Shown: positions 8,601 to 15,705, counted from the stretch's first letter. The stretch is DNA of 64,000 nucleotides from Flagellimonas sp. MMG031 (GCF_040112705.1 NZ_CP157804.1:1614501-1678500), one strand, 5' to 3'. The notes: generated by a model not told the origin, from the sequence alone. Made by a program: numbers and translations.

Positions 8601-10707
8601 TGAGTTCCCGAATCTGGATACGGACAGTACCGACGATTTTTCTGGCGACTTTGGCGATTTGACCAACGTTCCTGCCAACTTGGACTTGGATTCCACGGAT
8701 GACTTTGACGGACAGTGGAGCAGCTTGACAAGTGTTCCGGCCGACTTCGCTGACAATGTGGACAATGTGGACGATGCGGACAACGACCCTTCGAACGAAT
8801 TACAGGCCATCACATCCACAGACGGAACAGTGACGGTAACACCGAACGGCAACGACTTTGACCTATCCGGTTTCAGTGGGGACTTTGGGGACCTTTCCAA
8901 TGTTCCTGCGAACTTGGACACGGATAGCACGGACGACTTTTCAGGCGACTTTGGAGACTTGACCAACGTACCGGCCAACCTGGATTTGGATTCCACCGAC
9001 GATTTTGATGGACAGTGGAGCAGCTTGACAGGAGTTCCAGCAGGTTTTGCGGACAACATTGATAACGATACCCAATTGACCGACGCCCAAGTGGCCACGG
9101 CGGTGAACAACGAGTTCCCAAATCTGGATACGGACAGCACAGATGATTTCTCTGGAGACTTTGGAGACTTGACCAACGTACCGGCCAACCTGGATTTGGA
9201 TTCCACCGACGATTTTGATGGACAGTGGAGCAGCTTGACAGGTATCCCTGCAGGTTTTGCGGACAATATCGACAACGATACCCAATTGACAGATGCCCAA
9301 GTGGCCACTGCGGTGAACAACGAGTTCCCGAATCTGGATACGGACAGTACAGACGATTTTTCTGGTGACTTTGGCGATTTGACCAACGTGCCTGCCAACC
9401 TGGACTTGGATTCCACCGACGATTTTGACGGACAATGGAGCAGTCTAACGGGAGTTCCAGCCGACTTCGCCGACAATGTGGACAACGTGGACGATGCGGA
9501 CAACGATCCTGCGAACGAATTACAGGCCATCACATCCACCGATGGAACGGTAACGGTAACACCGAACGGCAACGACTTTGACCTATCCGGTTTTAGTGGT
9601 GACTTTGGAGATCTATCTAATGTTCCAGCGAACTTGGACACCGACAGCACCGATGATTTTGACGGTCAGTGGAGCAGCTTGACAGGAGTTCCAGCAGGTT
9701 TTGCGGACAATATCGACAACGATACCCAATTGACAGACGCCCAAGTGGCGACAGCGGTGAATAACGAGTTCCCGAACTTGGACACCGATAGTACAGATGA
9801 TTTTGACGGTCAGTGGAGCAGCCTTACGGGAGTTCCGGCCGACTTCGCCGATAACGTGGACAACGTGGACGATGCTGACAACGACCCTGCGAACGAATTG
9901 CAGGCCATCACATCCACCGACGGAACGGTGACGGTGACACCGAACGGCAATGATTTTGACCTGTCAGGTTTCAGCGGAGACTTTGGAGACCTTTCCAATG
10001 TTCCAGCGAACTTGGACACCGATAGTACGGATGATTTTTCAGGAGACTTTGGCGATCTGACCAATGTACCTGCCAACCTGGATTTGGATTCCACGGATGA
10101 TTTCGATGGTCAGTGGAGCAGCTTGACAGGTATCCCTGCGGACTTCGCCGATAACGTGGACAACGTGGACGATGCCGATGCCAGTGTCACCAACGAAATC
10201 AATACGCGTTTTGAAGTGAATGGAGCCAATCTTGAGATAGAGGATAGCAACGGTACACTTCAAGTAGCCTTGGCTGATATCGATACGGACGACCAAACGG
10301 CAGCGCAAGTGAATTCAGATTCACCTGTAGATGTGGATGGAGACGGAAATACTGAAGCTACCGTTGAGGATGTCATTCAAGATATAGCACCGATCACATC
10401 AAAAGCGGCAAGAATATTTTACCCTCCTTCCATCGCCATTGATGCTTCAACAAACGGAACAGGAAGAACTGTTGATTTGTATGCACAATACGTGGCGCAA
10501 TATGGAACACCAGCAGTATCAAGTGCAGGAGCGCCTACCGCTCTTCCAACGTATAGTGCAGCCGAATTGTATTACTACGTAACCTATGCGGATCCAACGG
10601 TGTTCGACAATATGAGTATTGATGCTAATGGAGTGTTGACCTACGACATAATTGGTCAGCCAGCCGATTATAATGCATTGATCAACGTAGTGTTTGTGGT
10701 AAGATAA
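2617..10707 (+). CDS. Giant acidic repeat protein, putative surface fibre or adhesin (2,696 aa)
   Basis: The start chosen is ATG 2617, which begins a signal peptide (MKKSILALLFLFSTGIAFSQ); an in-frame ATG at 2512 lies on the promoter. Residues about 21-157 form a non-repetitive head containing DIYVNTNTGTIYFWDG and short beta-type segments, a style common in Bacteroidota fibre-like proteins. Residues about 158-2518 are tandem repeats of four module types, interrupted by one unique island (about 894-1008). Residues about 2519-2696 form a distinct C-terminal domain (RIFYPPSIAIDAS, AAELYYYVTYADPTVF, YDIIGQPADYNALINVVFVV). The array is rich in Asp, Asn, Thr and Gly; I find no Cys, one Arg and, in the island only, one Lys. 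Neither a type-A nor a type-B T9SS sorting domain is visible. Two bases separate it from the next gene, which does carry a type-B domain. A fibre role is inference from repeats and neighbours; no function was recognised. Confidence 0.85.
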   Translation: MKKSILALLFLFSTGIAFSQTTVTLQDQCNCEVLKGTDVSGSGATTPAGADLGDIYVNTNTGTIYFWDGDTWELTASDDQQLTGFTFNDATNTLSLTLENGGSVNVDLSSLSDTLTDSNTTVTSFGIDGTNTNLVITDSDSNTFAVALADLAALIDTDTQLTDAQVATAVNNEFPNLDTDSTDDFSGDFGDLTNVPANLDLDSTDDFDGQWSSLTGVPADFADNVDNVDDADNDPSNELQTITSTDGTVTVTPNGNDFDLSGFSGDFGDLSNVPANLDTDSTDDFSGDFNDLTNVPANLDTDSTDDFDGQWSSLTGVPADFADNVDNVDDADNDPSNELQTITSTDGTVTVTPNGNDFDLSGFSGDFGDLSNVPANLDTDSTDDFSGDFNDLTNVPANLDTDSTDDFSGDFGDLTNVPANLDLDSTDDFDGQWSSLTGVPAGFADNIDNDTQLTDAQVATAVNNEFPNLDTDSTDDFSGNFGDLTNVPANLDLDSTDDFDGQWSSLTGVPSDFADNVDNVDDADNDPANELQAITSTDGTVTVTPNGNDFDLSGFSGDFGDLSNIPANLDTDSTDDFDGQWSSLTGVPAGFADNIDNDTQLTDAQVATAVNNEFPNLDTDSTDDFSGDFGDLTNVPANLDLDSTDDFDGQWSSLTGVPADFADNVDNVDDADNDPANELQAITSTDGTVTVTPNGNDFDLSGFSGDFGDLSNIPANLDTDSTDDFSGDFGDLTNVPANLDLDSTDDFDGQWSSLTGVPADFADNVDNVDDADNDPANELQAITSTDGTVTVTPNGNDFDLSGFSGDFGDLSNVPANLDTDSTDDFSGDFNDLTNVPANLDTDSTDDFSGDFGDLTNVPANLDLDSTDDFDGQWSSLTGVPADFADNVDNVDDADSVVGNEYNTGSSITDGVLGITDGGGTEQVDLISNDANNNITFGSDGALYLNVASVSIAETITNLTDNNNGTVTYVNENGVSQTINKSAITDNLDGTYTFDNGDGSPITFIGTDNDTQLTDAQVATAVNNEFPNLDTDSTDDFDGQWSSLTGIPADFADNVDNVDDADNDPANELQAITSTDGTVTVTPNGNDFDLSGFSGDFGDLSNVPANLDTDSTDDFSGDFNDLTNVPANLDTDSTDDFSGDFNDLTNVPANLDLDSTDDFDGQWSSLTGVPAGFADNIDNDTQLTDAQVATAVNNEFPNLDTDSTDDFSGDFGDLTNVPANLDLDSTDDFDGQWSSLTGIPADFADNVDNVDDADNDPANELQAITSTDGTVTVTPNGNDFDLSGFSGDFGDLSNIPANLDTDSTDDFDGQWSSLTGVPAGFADNIDNDTQLTDAQVATAVNNEFPNLDTDSTDDFSGDFGDLTNVPANLDLDSTDDFDGQWSSLTGVPAGFADNIDNDTQLTDAQVATAVNNEFPNLDTDSTDDFSGDFGDLTNVPANLDLDATDDFDGQWSSLTGIPADFADNVDNVDDADNDPANELQDITSTDGTVTVTPNGNDFDLSGFSGDFGDLSNVPANLDTDSTDDFSGDFRDLTNVPANLDLDSTDDFDGQWSSLTSVPADFADNVDNVDDADNDPANELQTITSTDGTVTVTPNGNDFDLSGFSGDFGDLSNVPANLDTDSTDDFSGDFNDLTNVPANLDTDSTDDFSGDFNDLTNVPANLDLDSTDDFDGQWSSLTGVPAGFADNIDNDTQLTDAQVATAVNNEFPNLDTDSTDDFSGDFGDLTNVPANLDLDSTDDFSGDFYDLTNVPANLDTDSTDDFSGDFGDLTNVPANLDLDSTDDFDGQWSSLTGIPADFADNVDNVDDADNDPANELQAITSTDGTVTVTPNGNDFDLSGFSGDFGDLSNIPANLDTDSTDDFDGQWSSLTGVPADFADNVDNVDDADNDPANELQAITSTDGTVTVTPNGNDFDLSGFSGDFGDLSNVPANLDTDSTDDFSGDFNDLTNVPANLDTDSTDDFDGQWSSLTGVPAGFADNIDNDTQLTDAQVAMAVNNEFPNLDTDSTDDFSGDFGDLTNVPANLDLDSTDDFDGQWSSLTSVPADFADNVDNVDDADNDPSNELQAITSTDGTVTVTPNGNDFDLSGFSGDFGDLSNVPANLDTDSTDDFSGDFGDLTNVPANLDLDSTDDFDGQWSSLTGVPAGFADNIDNDTQLTDAQVATAVNNEFPNLDTDSTDDFSGDFGDLTNVPANLDLDSTDDFDGQWSSLTGIPAGFADNIDNDTQLTDAQVATAVNNEFPNLDTDSTDDFSGDFGDLTNVPANLDLDSTDDFDGQWSSLTGVPADFADNVDNVDDADNDPANELQAITSTDGTVTVTPNGNDFDLSGFSGDFGDLSNVPANLDTDSTDDFDGQWSSLTGVPAGFADNIDNDTQLTDAQVATAVNNEFPNLDTDSTDDFDGQWSSLTGVPADFADNVDNVDDADNDPANELQAITSTDGTVTVTPNGNDFDLSGFSGDFGDLSNVPANLDTDSTDDFSGDFGDLTNVPANLDLDSTDDFDGQWSSLTGIPADFADNVDNVDDADASVTNEINTRFEVNGANLEIEDSNGTLQVALADIDTDDQTAAQVNSDSPVDVDGDGNTEATVEDVIQDIAPITSKAARIFYPPSIAIDASTNGTGRTVDLYAQYVAQYGTPAVSSAGAPTALPTYSAAELYYYVTYADPTVFDNMSIDANGVLTYDIIGQPADYNALINVVFVVR
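3088..10170 (+). repeat. Coding tandem repeat array of about 7.1 kb (four module types, ~40 + 26 + 12 copies)
   Basis: Direct reading of the translation gives these modules. B is 22 residues, opens SGDF and closes DSTDDF (about 40 copies). C is about 56 residues, opens DGQWSSLTGVPADF and closes NDFDLSGF (14 full copies and two that divert after DNVDNVDDAD). D is 20 residues, opens DGQWSSLT and contains VPAGFADNIDN (10 copies). A is 28 residues, opens DTQLTDAQVATAV (12 copies). DNA copies differ mostly at third positions, so copies have drifted at synonymous sites while the protein was held constant. Counts were made by eye and may be off by one or two. A unique stretch at 5296-5640 interrupts the array. 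Confidence 0.92.
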
Positions 10708-10709
10708 TA

Positions 10710-12758
10710 ATGGTCAAAGACGAGTCGATTTTGAAATCCAACACCTCATATAAGTCTTTATACATTGGACTGTTCGTTTTCTTTATAGGAATGAACCTTG
10801 CCAGTGCCCAATTTTTGTTGCAGGCCCCCAATACGGGCGATGAAACGAATTATCGCTGGTATGAGGCATCGGATACATCCACCGTTTTAGGGACCAATTC
10901 ATTTTATGAAGCGACCCAGCCTGGTGTGTATTTTGCCACGTACGATGGGACACTTTGTGGTTCCAATGCAACGGGATATTTTATTTTGACCGACTGTGAA
11001 GCACCCAATAATCAGGTGACTTTGGATATTTCGGCCAGTGTTCCCTCGGGAGCCACAGTAAGTTGGAGTCCCGCTCTTCCCGGTGATCAATCAAGGCCCA
11101 CAGTAACCAGTACACAGACCGTAATGCGATATGTGGCGACCATCACAAAGGTAGGCAACAGCACTTCGCTACCCAGATTTACAGTGGTATGTATGAGCCA
11201 AGCCGCTAACCTGTCGGATGACCTGATCACTGTCAACGAAGATGCATCGGTAACTGTGCCTATTTTCGACAATGATGCGGACATACCTACTACTGGAGTG
11301 TTAACGACGACCGACCCGGCGAACGGTACAGTGAGTATTGATGAAAACGGAACGGCCAACGACCCTTCGGATGATGTGGTCACTTACACCCCAAACCCGG
11401 ATTACAACGGAAGTGACAGTTTTGATTATACCCTTTGTAATTCCTTCGGGGATTGTAGCAACGCAACGGTGACCATTGATGTGCTGCCCATTGTGGACAC
11501 CATCGATGATTCGGTTTCCACGGATATCGGTGTTGATGCTGCGATATCATGGAGAGCAAATGACAATGACATCCCAACGCTTGGAACGATTACCGCGACC
11601 GACCCATCCAATGGAACCGTGGTTTTAAACGACAATGGAACGGCAAACAATCCATCCGATGACGATATTACTTATGTGCCAAATCCTGGATTTACGGGCA
11701 CGGATTCCTTTACTTATACCGTTTGTGATGACAATGGGAACTGTGATACGGCGACCATAACTGTAGTGGTCAATGACCTTGGTGTGGATATCGATAGTGA
11801 TAACGATGGCATCGTGGACGCCTTTGAGGATTTAAATGCGGATAGTGATGATGACCCATCCACTAACCCAACGGACACCGATGGAGATGGAATTCCAGAT
11901 TACCTCGATATCGATAGTGACAATGACGGAATTCCGGACAATATTGAGGCACAGCCTGCTTTGGGTTACCTCGCACCAAGCATGACAGATGCCAACGGCA
12001 ATGGTTTGGATGATGCTTACGAAGCTGATGGCAATCTTGGCCTGATTCCGTTGGATTCCGATAATGATGGTATTCCAGATTATGTGGATGAGGATAGCGA
12101 TAACGACAATGTGCCGGACGCCATTGAAGGACACGATTTGGACCATGATGGCTTACCAGAAGTAACTTTGATAGGTTCCGATAAGGACAACGATGGCTTG
12201 GATGATGGATACGAAGGCGAGACCATGATTGATATCGATATCAATGACGGTATGGACGATCCGAGTACGGCCTTGCCCGATAATGATAGCGATGGTATTC
12301 CAGATTTCAGGGACTCTGACGATGATGACGATGGTATCGAGACCATGGATGAAGATACCAACGCAGATGGTAATTACGCCAATGACGATGCCAACGAAGA
12401 TGGCATCCCGGATTACCTAGACCCAGACTTGGGTGAATTGACCACCGACGAAGAAGTGGTTGATGTCATCAATGTCATCACACCCAATGGGGATGGCGTA
12501 CACGATACCTTAGAGATCCGCGGACTTGAGAACTATCCGAACAACACGGTGAGGATATACAACAGATGGGGTGTAATGGTCTTCCAGACCAAGGCCTATG
12601 CCTCCAGCGGAAATGTATTCGATGGTACATCCCAAGGAAGGGTCACTGTGGACAAGGACAATAAATTACCTGTAGGGACATACTTCTATGTTATCGATTA
12701 TCAAGAGACAAGCGGAAACATGAAACAGCTAACAGGCTACATATACATAAACAGATAA
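10710..12758 (+). CDS. T9SS type-B sorted protein with Ig-like domains and TSP3 repeats
   Basis: A signal peptide ends near residue 34 (NLASAQ). The protein then has a Cys-containing N-terminal region, two cadherin/Big_9-like domains (about 170-260 and 262-352; both carry an NGT...SDD...TYTPNP core and end in C-x5-C), a run of thrombospondin type 3 calcium-binding repeats (about 355-580; DSDNDGIPD and variants), and a C-terminal gliding-motility-associated domain (about 595-682; VITPNGDGVHD, YNRWGVMVFQ, LPVGTYFYVIDY, GYIYINR). The last domain is the CHU_C/TIGR04131 type-B signal of type IX secretion. Type-B proteins usually need a PorP/SprF partner, and one is encoded one base downstream. Surface location is well supported. 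A role in capping or anchoring the giant protein is inference from gene order. Confidence 0.92.
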   Translation: MVKDESILKSNTSYKSLYIGLFVFFIGMNLASAQFLLQAPNTGDETNYRWYEASDTSTVLGTNSFYEATQPGVYFATYDGTLCGSNATGYFILTDCEAPNNQVTLDISASVPSGATVSWSPALPGDQSRPTVTSTQTVMRYVATITKVGNSTSLPRFTVVCMSQAANLSDDLITVNEDASVTVPIFDNDADIPTTGVLTTTDPANGTVSIDENGTANDPSDDVVTYTPNPDYNGSDSFDYTLCNSFGDCSNATVTIDVLPIVDTIDDSVSTDIGVDAAISWRANDNDIPTLGTITATDPSNGTVVLNDNGTANNPSDDDITYVPNPGFTGTDSFTYTVCDDNGNCDTATITVVVNDLGVDIDSDNDGIVDAFEDLNADSDDDPSTNPTDTDGDGIPDYLDIDSDNDGIPDNIEAQPALGYLAPSMTDANGNGLDDAYEADGNLGLIPLDSDNDGIPDYVDEDSDNDNVPDAIEGHDLDHDGLPEVTLIGSDKDNDGLDDGYEGETMIDIDINDGMDDPSTALPDNDSDGIPDFRDSDDDDDGIETMDEDTNADGNYANDDANEDGIPDYLDPDLGELTTDEEVVDVINVITPNGDGVHDTLEIRGLENYPNNTVRIYNRWGVMVFQTKAYASSGNVFDGTSQGRVTVDKDNKLPVGTYFYVIDYQETSGNMKQLTGYIYINR

Positions 12759-12759
12759 A

Positions 12760-13713
12760 ATGGTTACTGTGAAAAAAAAGAACGTCAACATAAACATCCA
12801 ATGGCTGATTGCCCTTCTGTTTTTGGGAGTGGTAAACGTGCAGGCGCAGCAGGATGCACAGTACACCCAATACATGTACAACACGGTCAGCGTGAATCCG
12901 GCCTATGCAGGTTCGCGCGGACATTTGAGCATTGCCGCCCTTTACCGAAACCAATGGTTGGGACTTGACGGTGCTCCGGAAACACAGACCTTGAACCTGC
13001 ACACCCCAGTGGGATATCGTGGAGTGGGGCTTGGCCTCTCTATCGTAAATGATAAGATTGGGCCTACTTCCGAGACTTATTTCGATGTCGATTTTTCCTA
13101 TACCATACAAACTTCTTGGGAAGGAAGGTTGAGTTTTGGCCTTAAGGCCAGTGCCCACATGTTGGATATCCGCTTCTCCGAGCTCGATGAGTTTGAGATA
13201 GACCCCCAATTGCAGTCACAGCAGGATATTCAAAATAAATTTTCCCCAAATATTGGAGCGGGGGTGTACTATCATACCGACAGATTTTATGCAGGTCTTT
13301 CTGCGCCTAGAATATTGGAGACCACGCATTTTGATACATCCTCCATCTCTACGGCAAAAGAACAGATGACCTTATATTTGATAACCGGATATGTTTGGGA
13401 CCTCAATCCCGTACTCAAGTTTAAACCTGCCCTTTTGACCAAAGCCGTCCAAGGAGCGCCACTCCAAGTAGACCTTTCCGCCAATTTTATGTTCAACGAA
13501 AAGTTTATAGGCGGTGTTGCGTATCGTTGGGATGCTGCCTTCAGCGGTCTTATCGGCTTTATGCTGTCCGATCAGTTTATGGTGGGCATTGCCTACGATC
13601 GTGAGATTACGGAGCTGGGAGCCGCTACCTTCAACGACGGTTCCTTCGAAATCATCCTTAGATACGATTTCATCAGAAACATCGGAAACCTAAAATCACC
13701 GCGCTTCTTTTAG
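12760..13713 (+). CDS. PorP/SprF family type IX secretion outer-membrane protein
   Basis: This complete 317-residue protein has a signal peptide ending near VQAQQ (about residue 29) and the family hallmark QYTQYMYNTVSVNPAYAG directly after it. The rest alternates short beta strands, as expected of an outer-membrane barrel, and ends SPRFF. It starts one base after the type-B substrate gene and closes the three-gene operon that begins at 2617. Its C-terminal third is clearly paralogous to the protein at 1-294. SprF of Flavobacterium johnsoniae is required for surface exposure of the giant adhesin SprB, so a similar dedicated role for the two upstream proteins is the simplest reading. No terminator is obvious before idi. 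Confidence 0.93.
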   Translation: MVTVKKKNVNINIQWLIALLFLGVVNVQAQQDAQYTQYMYNTVSVNPAYAGSRGHLSIAALYRNQWLGLDGAPETQTLNLHTPVGYRGVGLGLSIVNDKIGPTSETYFDVDFSYTIQTSWEGRLSFGLKASAHMLDIRFSELDEFEIDPQLQSQQDIQNKFSPNIGAGVYYHTDRFYAGLSAPRILETTHFDTSSISTAKEQMTLYLITGYVWDLNPVLKFKPALLTKAVQGAPLQVDLSANFMFNEKFIGGVAYRWDAAFSGLIGFMLSDQFMVGIAYDREITELGAATFNDGSFEIILRYDFIRNIGNLKSPRFF

Positions 13714-13769
13714 GAAGAATTTACGAGCCTTTACCACATATTTTACCTCAAAGGTCATATTTTTACCAT

Positions 13770-14303
13770 ATGAAAGAGGAAAAAGTAATATTGGTAAATG
13801 AACAAGACGAACCCATAGGCCTAATGCCCAAAATGGAAGCCCATGAAAAGGCGCTGCTCCATAGGGCATTTTCTGTTTTTGTGATGAACGCCAAAGGCGA
13901 AACCATGCTACAACAACGGGCCAAGGACAAATATCACTCCCCCCTGTTATGGACCAACACCTGTTGCAGCCACCAAAGGGAAGGGGAGAGCAATGTGGAG
14001 GCGGGCAAACGCAGGCTCATGGAAGAAATGGGCTTTACCACAGAACTCAAGGAACTGTTCCATTTTGTGTATAAGGCTCCTTTTGACAACGGACTCACCG
14101 AACACGAGTTTGATCACGTCATGGTGGGATATTTTGAGGATGAACCCAATATCAATCCAGATGAGGTGGCCGATTGGAAATGGATGTACCCAGCGGATAT
14201 CAAAAAGGATATGGACCAGAATCCTCAGCACTACACAGCTTGGTTCAAAATTATCTTTGAACGTTTTTATGACCATCTTTTGGAAAATACTCCTGCACAA
14301 TGA
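13770..14303 (+). CDS. idi: Isopentenyl-diphosphate delta-isomerase, type 1
   Basis: This 177-residue Nudix-fold enzyme interconverts isopentenyl and dimethylallyl diphosphate in the cytoplasm. It has the type 1 hallmarks: LLHRAFSVFV, the catalytic-cysteine segment TNTCCSH (near residues 52-58), the Nudix-like AGKRRLMEEMG, and the catalytic-glutamate segment EHEFDHV. The length is typical. Its stop overlaps the start of the pterin synthase gene by four bases. A TATTTTTA box, close to the TAnnTTTG consensus, ends only four bases before the ATG, so a nearly leaderless message is possible. The product feeds the carotenoid genes at the right end of the window. Confidence 0.95.
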   Translation: MKEEKVILVNEQDEPIGLMPKMEAHEKALLHRAFSVFVMNAKGETMLQQRAKDKYHSPLLWTNTCCSHQREGESNVEAGKRRLMEEMGFTTELKELFHFVYKAPFDNGLTEHEFDHVMVGYFEDEPNINPDEVADWKWMYPADIKKDMDQNPQHYTAWFKIIFERFYDHLLENTPAQ

Positions 14304-14707
14304 AAGTAAAGGCAAGTAGAAAAGCAACCTTCAATGCGGCCCATAGATTGTTTCGGCCCGATTGGGACGAGGATAAAAACAACGCCGTTTTTGGCAAATG
14401 CAATAACCCCAAATACCATGGACACAACTACGATTTGATCGTGAGCGTCACTGGGGAAATCGACCCGGAAACAGGGTTTGTGATGGACCTCAAGGTACTC
14501 AAGGATTTGATCAAGGAACAGGTGCTGGACCCATTGGACCATAAAAACCTGAATTTGGATGTGCCCGAGTTCAAGAATTTGAACCCTACGGCAGAAAATA
14601 TTGCAGTAGTCATTTGGAATAAACTGAGGCCACATATCGAGGCCGAAAAGGAGTTGGAGGTGGTACTCTACGAAACTCCACGCAATTTTGTGACCTATAC
14701 CGGATAA
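14300..14707 (+). CDS. 6-pyruvoyl-tetrahydropterin synthase / QueD family protein
   Basis: This 135-residue enzyme of the T-fold family acts on dihydroneopterin triphosphate. His15, His40 and His42 are the expected zinc ligands and Cys34 is the expected catalytic thiol. The spacing is C-x5-HGH (CNNPKYHGHNY), the form known from 6-pyruvoyl-tetrahydropterin synthases, whereas QueD proteins of queuosine synthesis usually have C-x3-HGH. The YETPRNFV segment near the C-terminus carries the conserved Glu. It overlaps idi by four bases and manA follows after one base, so it is translated within that operon. Automatic annotation would probably say QueD; I keep the choice between the two activities open. 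Confidence 0.85.
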   Translation: MKVKASRKATFNAAHRLFRPDWDEDKNNAVFGKCNNPKYHGHNYDLIVSVTGEIDPETGFVMDLKVLKDLIKEQVLDPLDHKNLNLDVPEFKNLNPTAENIAVVIWNKLRPHIEAEKELEVVLYETPRNFVTYTG

Positions 14708-14708
14708 A

Positions 14709-15677
14709 ATGAACTTATACCCCTTAAAATTCAAGCCCATACTCAAAGAACGCCTTTGGGGAGGAACCAAGCTAAAGGAAGTGTTGAACAAGCCTATCGA
14801 AAGTGATATTACCGGCGAAAGCTGGGAACTTTCTGGTGTGCAAGGGGATATTTCCGTGGTGTCCAATGGCGATTTGGAGGGGACATCCCTACAAAATTTG
14901 ATGGATCAAAGTGGCAAAGCGTTACTGGGCGATAGCGTGGTACAACGCTTTGGGAACGATTTTCCCATCCTTATCAAATTTATTGATGCCAAACAGGATC
15001 TCTCCATTCAACTACACCCCAATGATGAACTGGCCAAGAGCCGACATAATTCTTTCGGAAAAACGGAGATGTGGTACATTATGGATGCTGATCCTGGCGC
15101 CAAACTGATTGTGGGTTTCAATAAGGATGTGGAGAAAGAAGAGTATGTCAAAAGTCTTGAGGAAGGCACCCTGACCGATTTGATGAACTATGAAGAGGTT
15201 AAAGAAGGGGATACCTTTTTTATCAACACGGGAAAGATACACGCCATTGGTGCCGGGGTGTTGTTGGCCGAAATCCAGCAGACTTCCGACATTACCTATC
15301 GGGTATTCGATTTCAACCGCAGGGATAAGGATGGCAATTTAAGGGAACTGCACACCAGTTTGGCCGTAGACGCCATCGATTACGAAAAAAAGGATGATTT
15401 CAGGGTAAATTATGCCAACGATACAGACCAAACCAACAGCATGGTGGATTGTCCTTATTTTAAAACAAATTTCCTGGCGTTGACCCAACCCATGAAACAA
15501 GATTTGTCCCAAAGGGACTCATTCACCATTTATATGTGCGTGGGAGGTGAGGCTACCATTACCAACGATTGGGGAAGCACGTCCATACAAAAAGGGGAGA
15601 CAGCCCTTGTTGCCGCCTCCAGTACCCATTTGGAAATTGATACCCAACACGCCAAACTTTTAGAAGTTACCATTTAA
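14709..15677 (+). CDS. manA: Mannose-6-phosphate isomerase, class I
   Basis: This 322-residue zinc enzyme interconverts mannose 6-phosphate and fructose 6-phosphate in the cytoplasm and supplies mannose for surface polysaccharide. The zinc-binding signature SIQLHPND is near residue 100, followed by KTEMWYI, the GKIHAIGAG histidine motif and EIQQTSDITYRVFDF. These are the class I motifs of the short bacterial form. It begins one base after the pterin synthase stop. The next gene starts 28 bases downstream after an AT-rich stretch containing TATCTTTA, so the operon may end here or continue. Confidence 0.94.
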   Translation: MNLYPLKFKPILKERLWGGTKLKEVLNKPIESDITGESWELSGVQGDISVVSNGDLEGTSLQNLMDQSGKALLGDSVVQRFGNDFPILIKFIDAKQDLSIQLHPNDELAKSRHNSFGKTEMWYIMDADPGAKLIVGFNKDVEKEEYVKSLEEGTLTDLMNYEEVKEGDTFFINTGKIHAIGAGVLLAEIQQTSDITYRVFDFNRRDKDGNLRELHTSLAVDAIDYEKKDDFRVNYANDTDQTNSMVDCPYFKTNFLALTQPMKQDLSQRDSFTIYMCVGGEATITNDWGSTSIQKGETALVAASSTHLEIDTQHAKLLEVTI

Positions 15678-15705
15678 TAGTATCTTTAATCAAAACCACA
15701 GTGTT

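Noticed and set aside
3088..10170. CRISPR-like array
   Set aside because: The repeats are in-frame coding modules of several lengths without constant repeat plus unique spacer structure.
2853..10308. Long open frames on the strand opposite the giant repeat gene (up to about 380 codons, Ser/Lys-rich)
   Set aside because: They are by-products of the repeated coding sequence, which happens to lack stops in antisense frames. They repeat with the same period, have no sensible starts, and the plus frame has a signal peptide, promoter and continuous reading.
2617..10707. Prophage tail fibre
   Set aside because: Repeat style recalls tail fibres, but no phage genes surround it and the neighbours are T9SS genes; a signal peptide is present.
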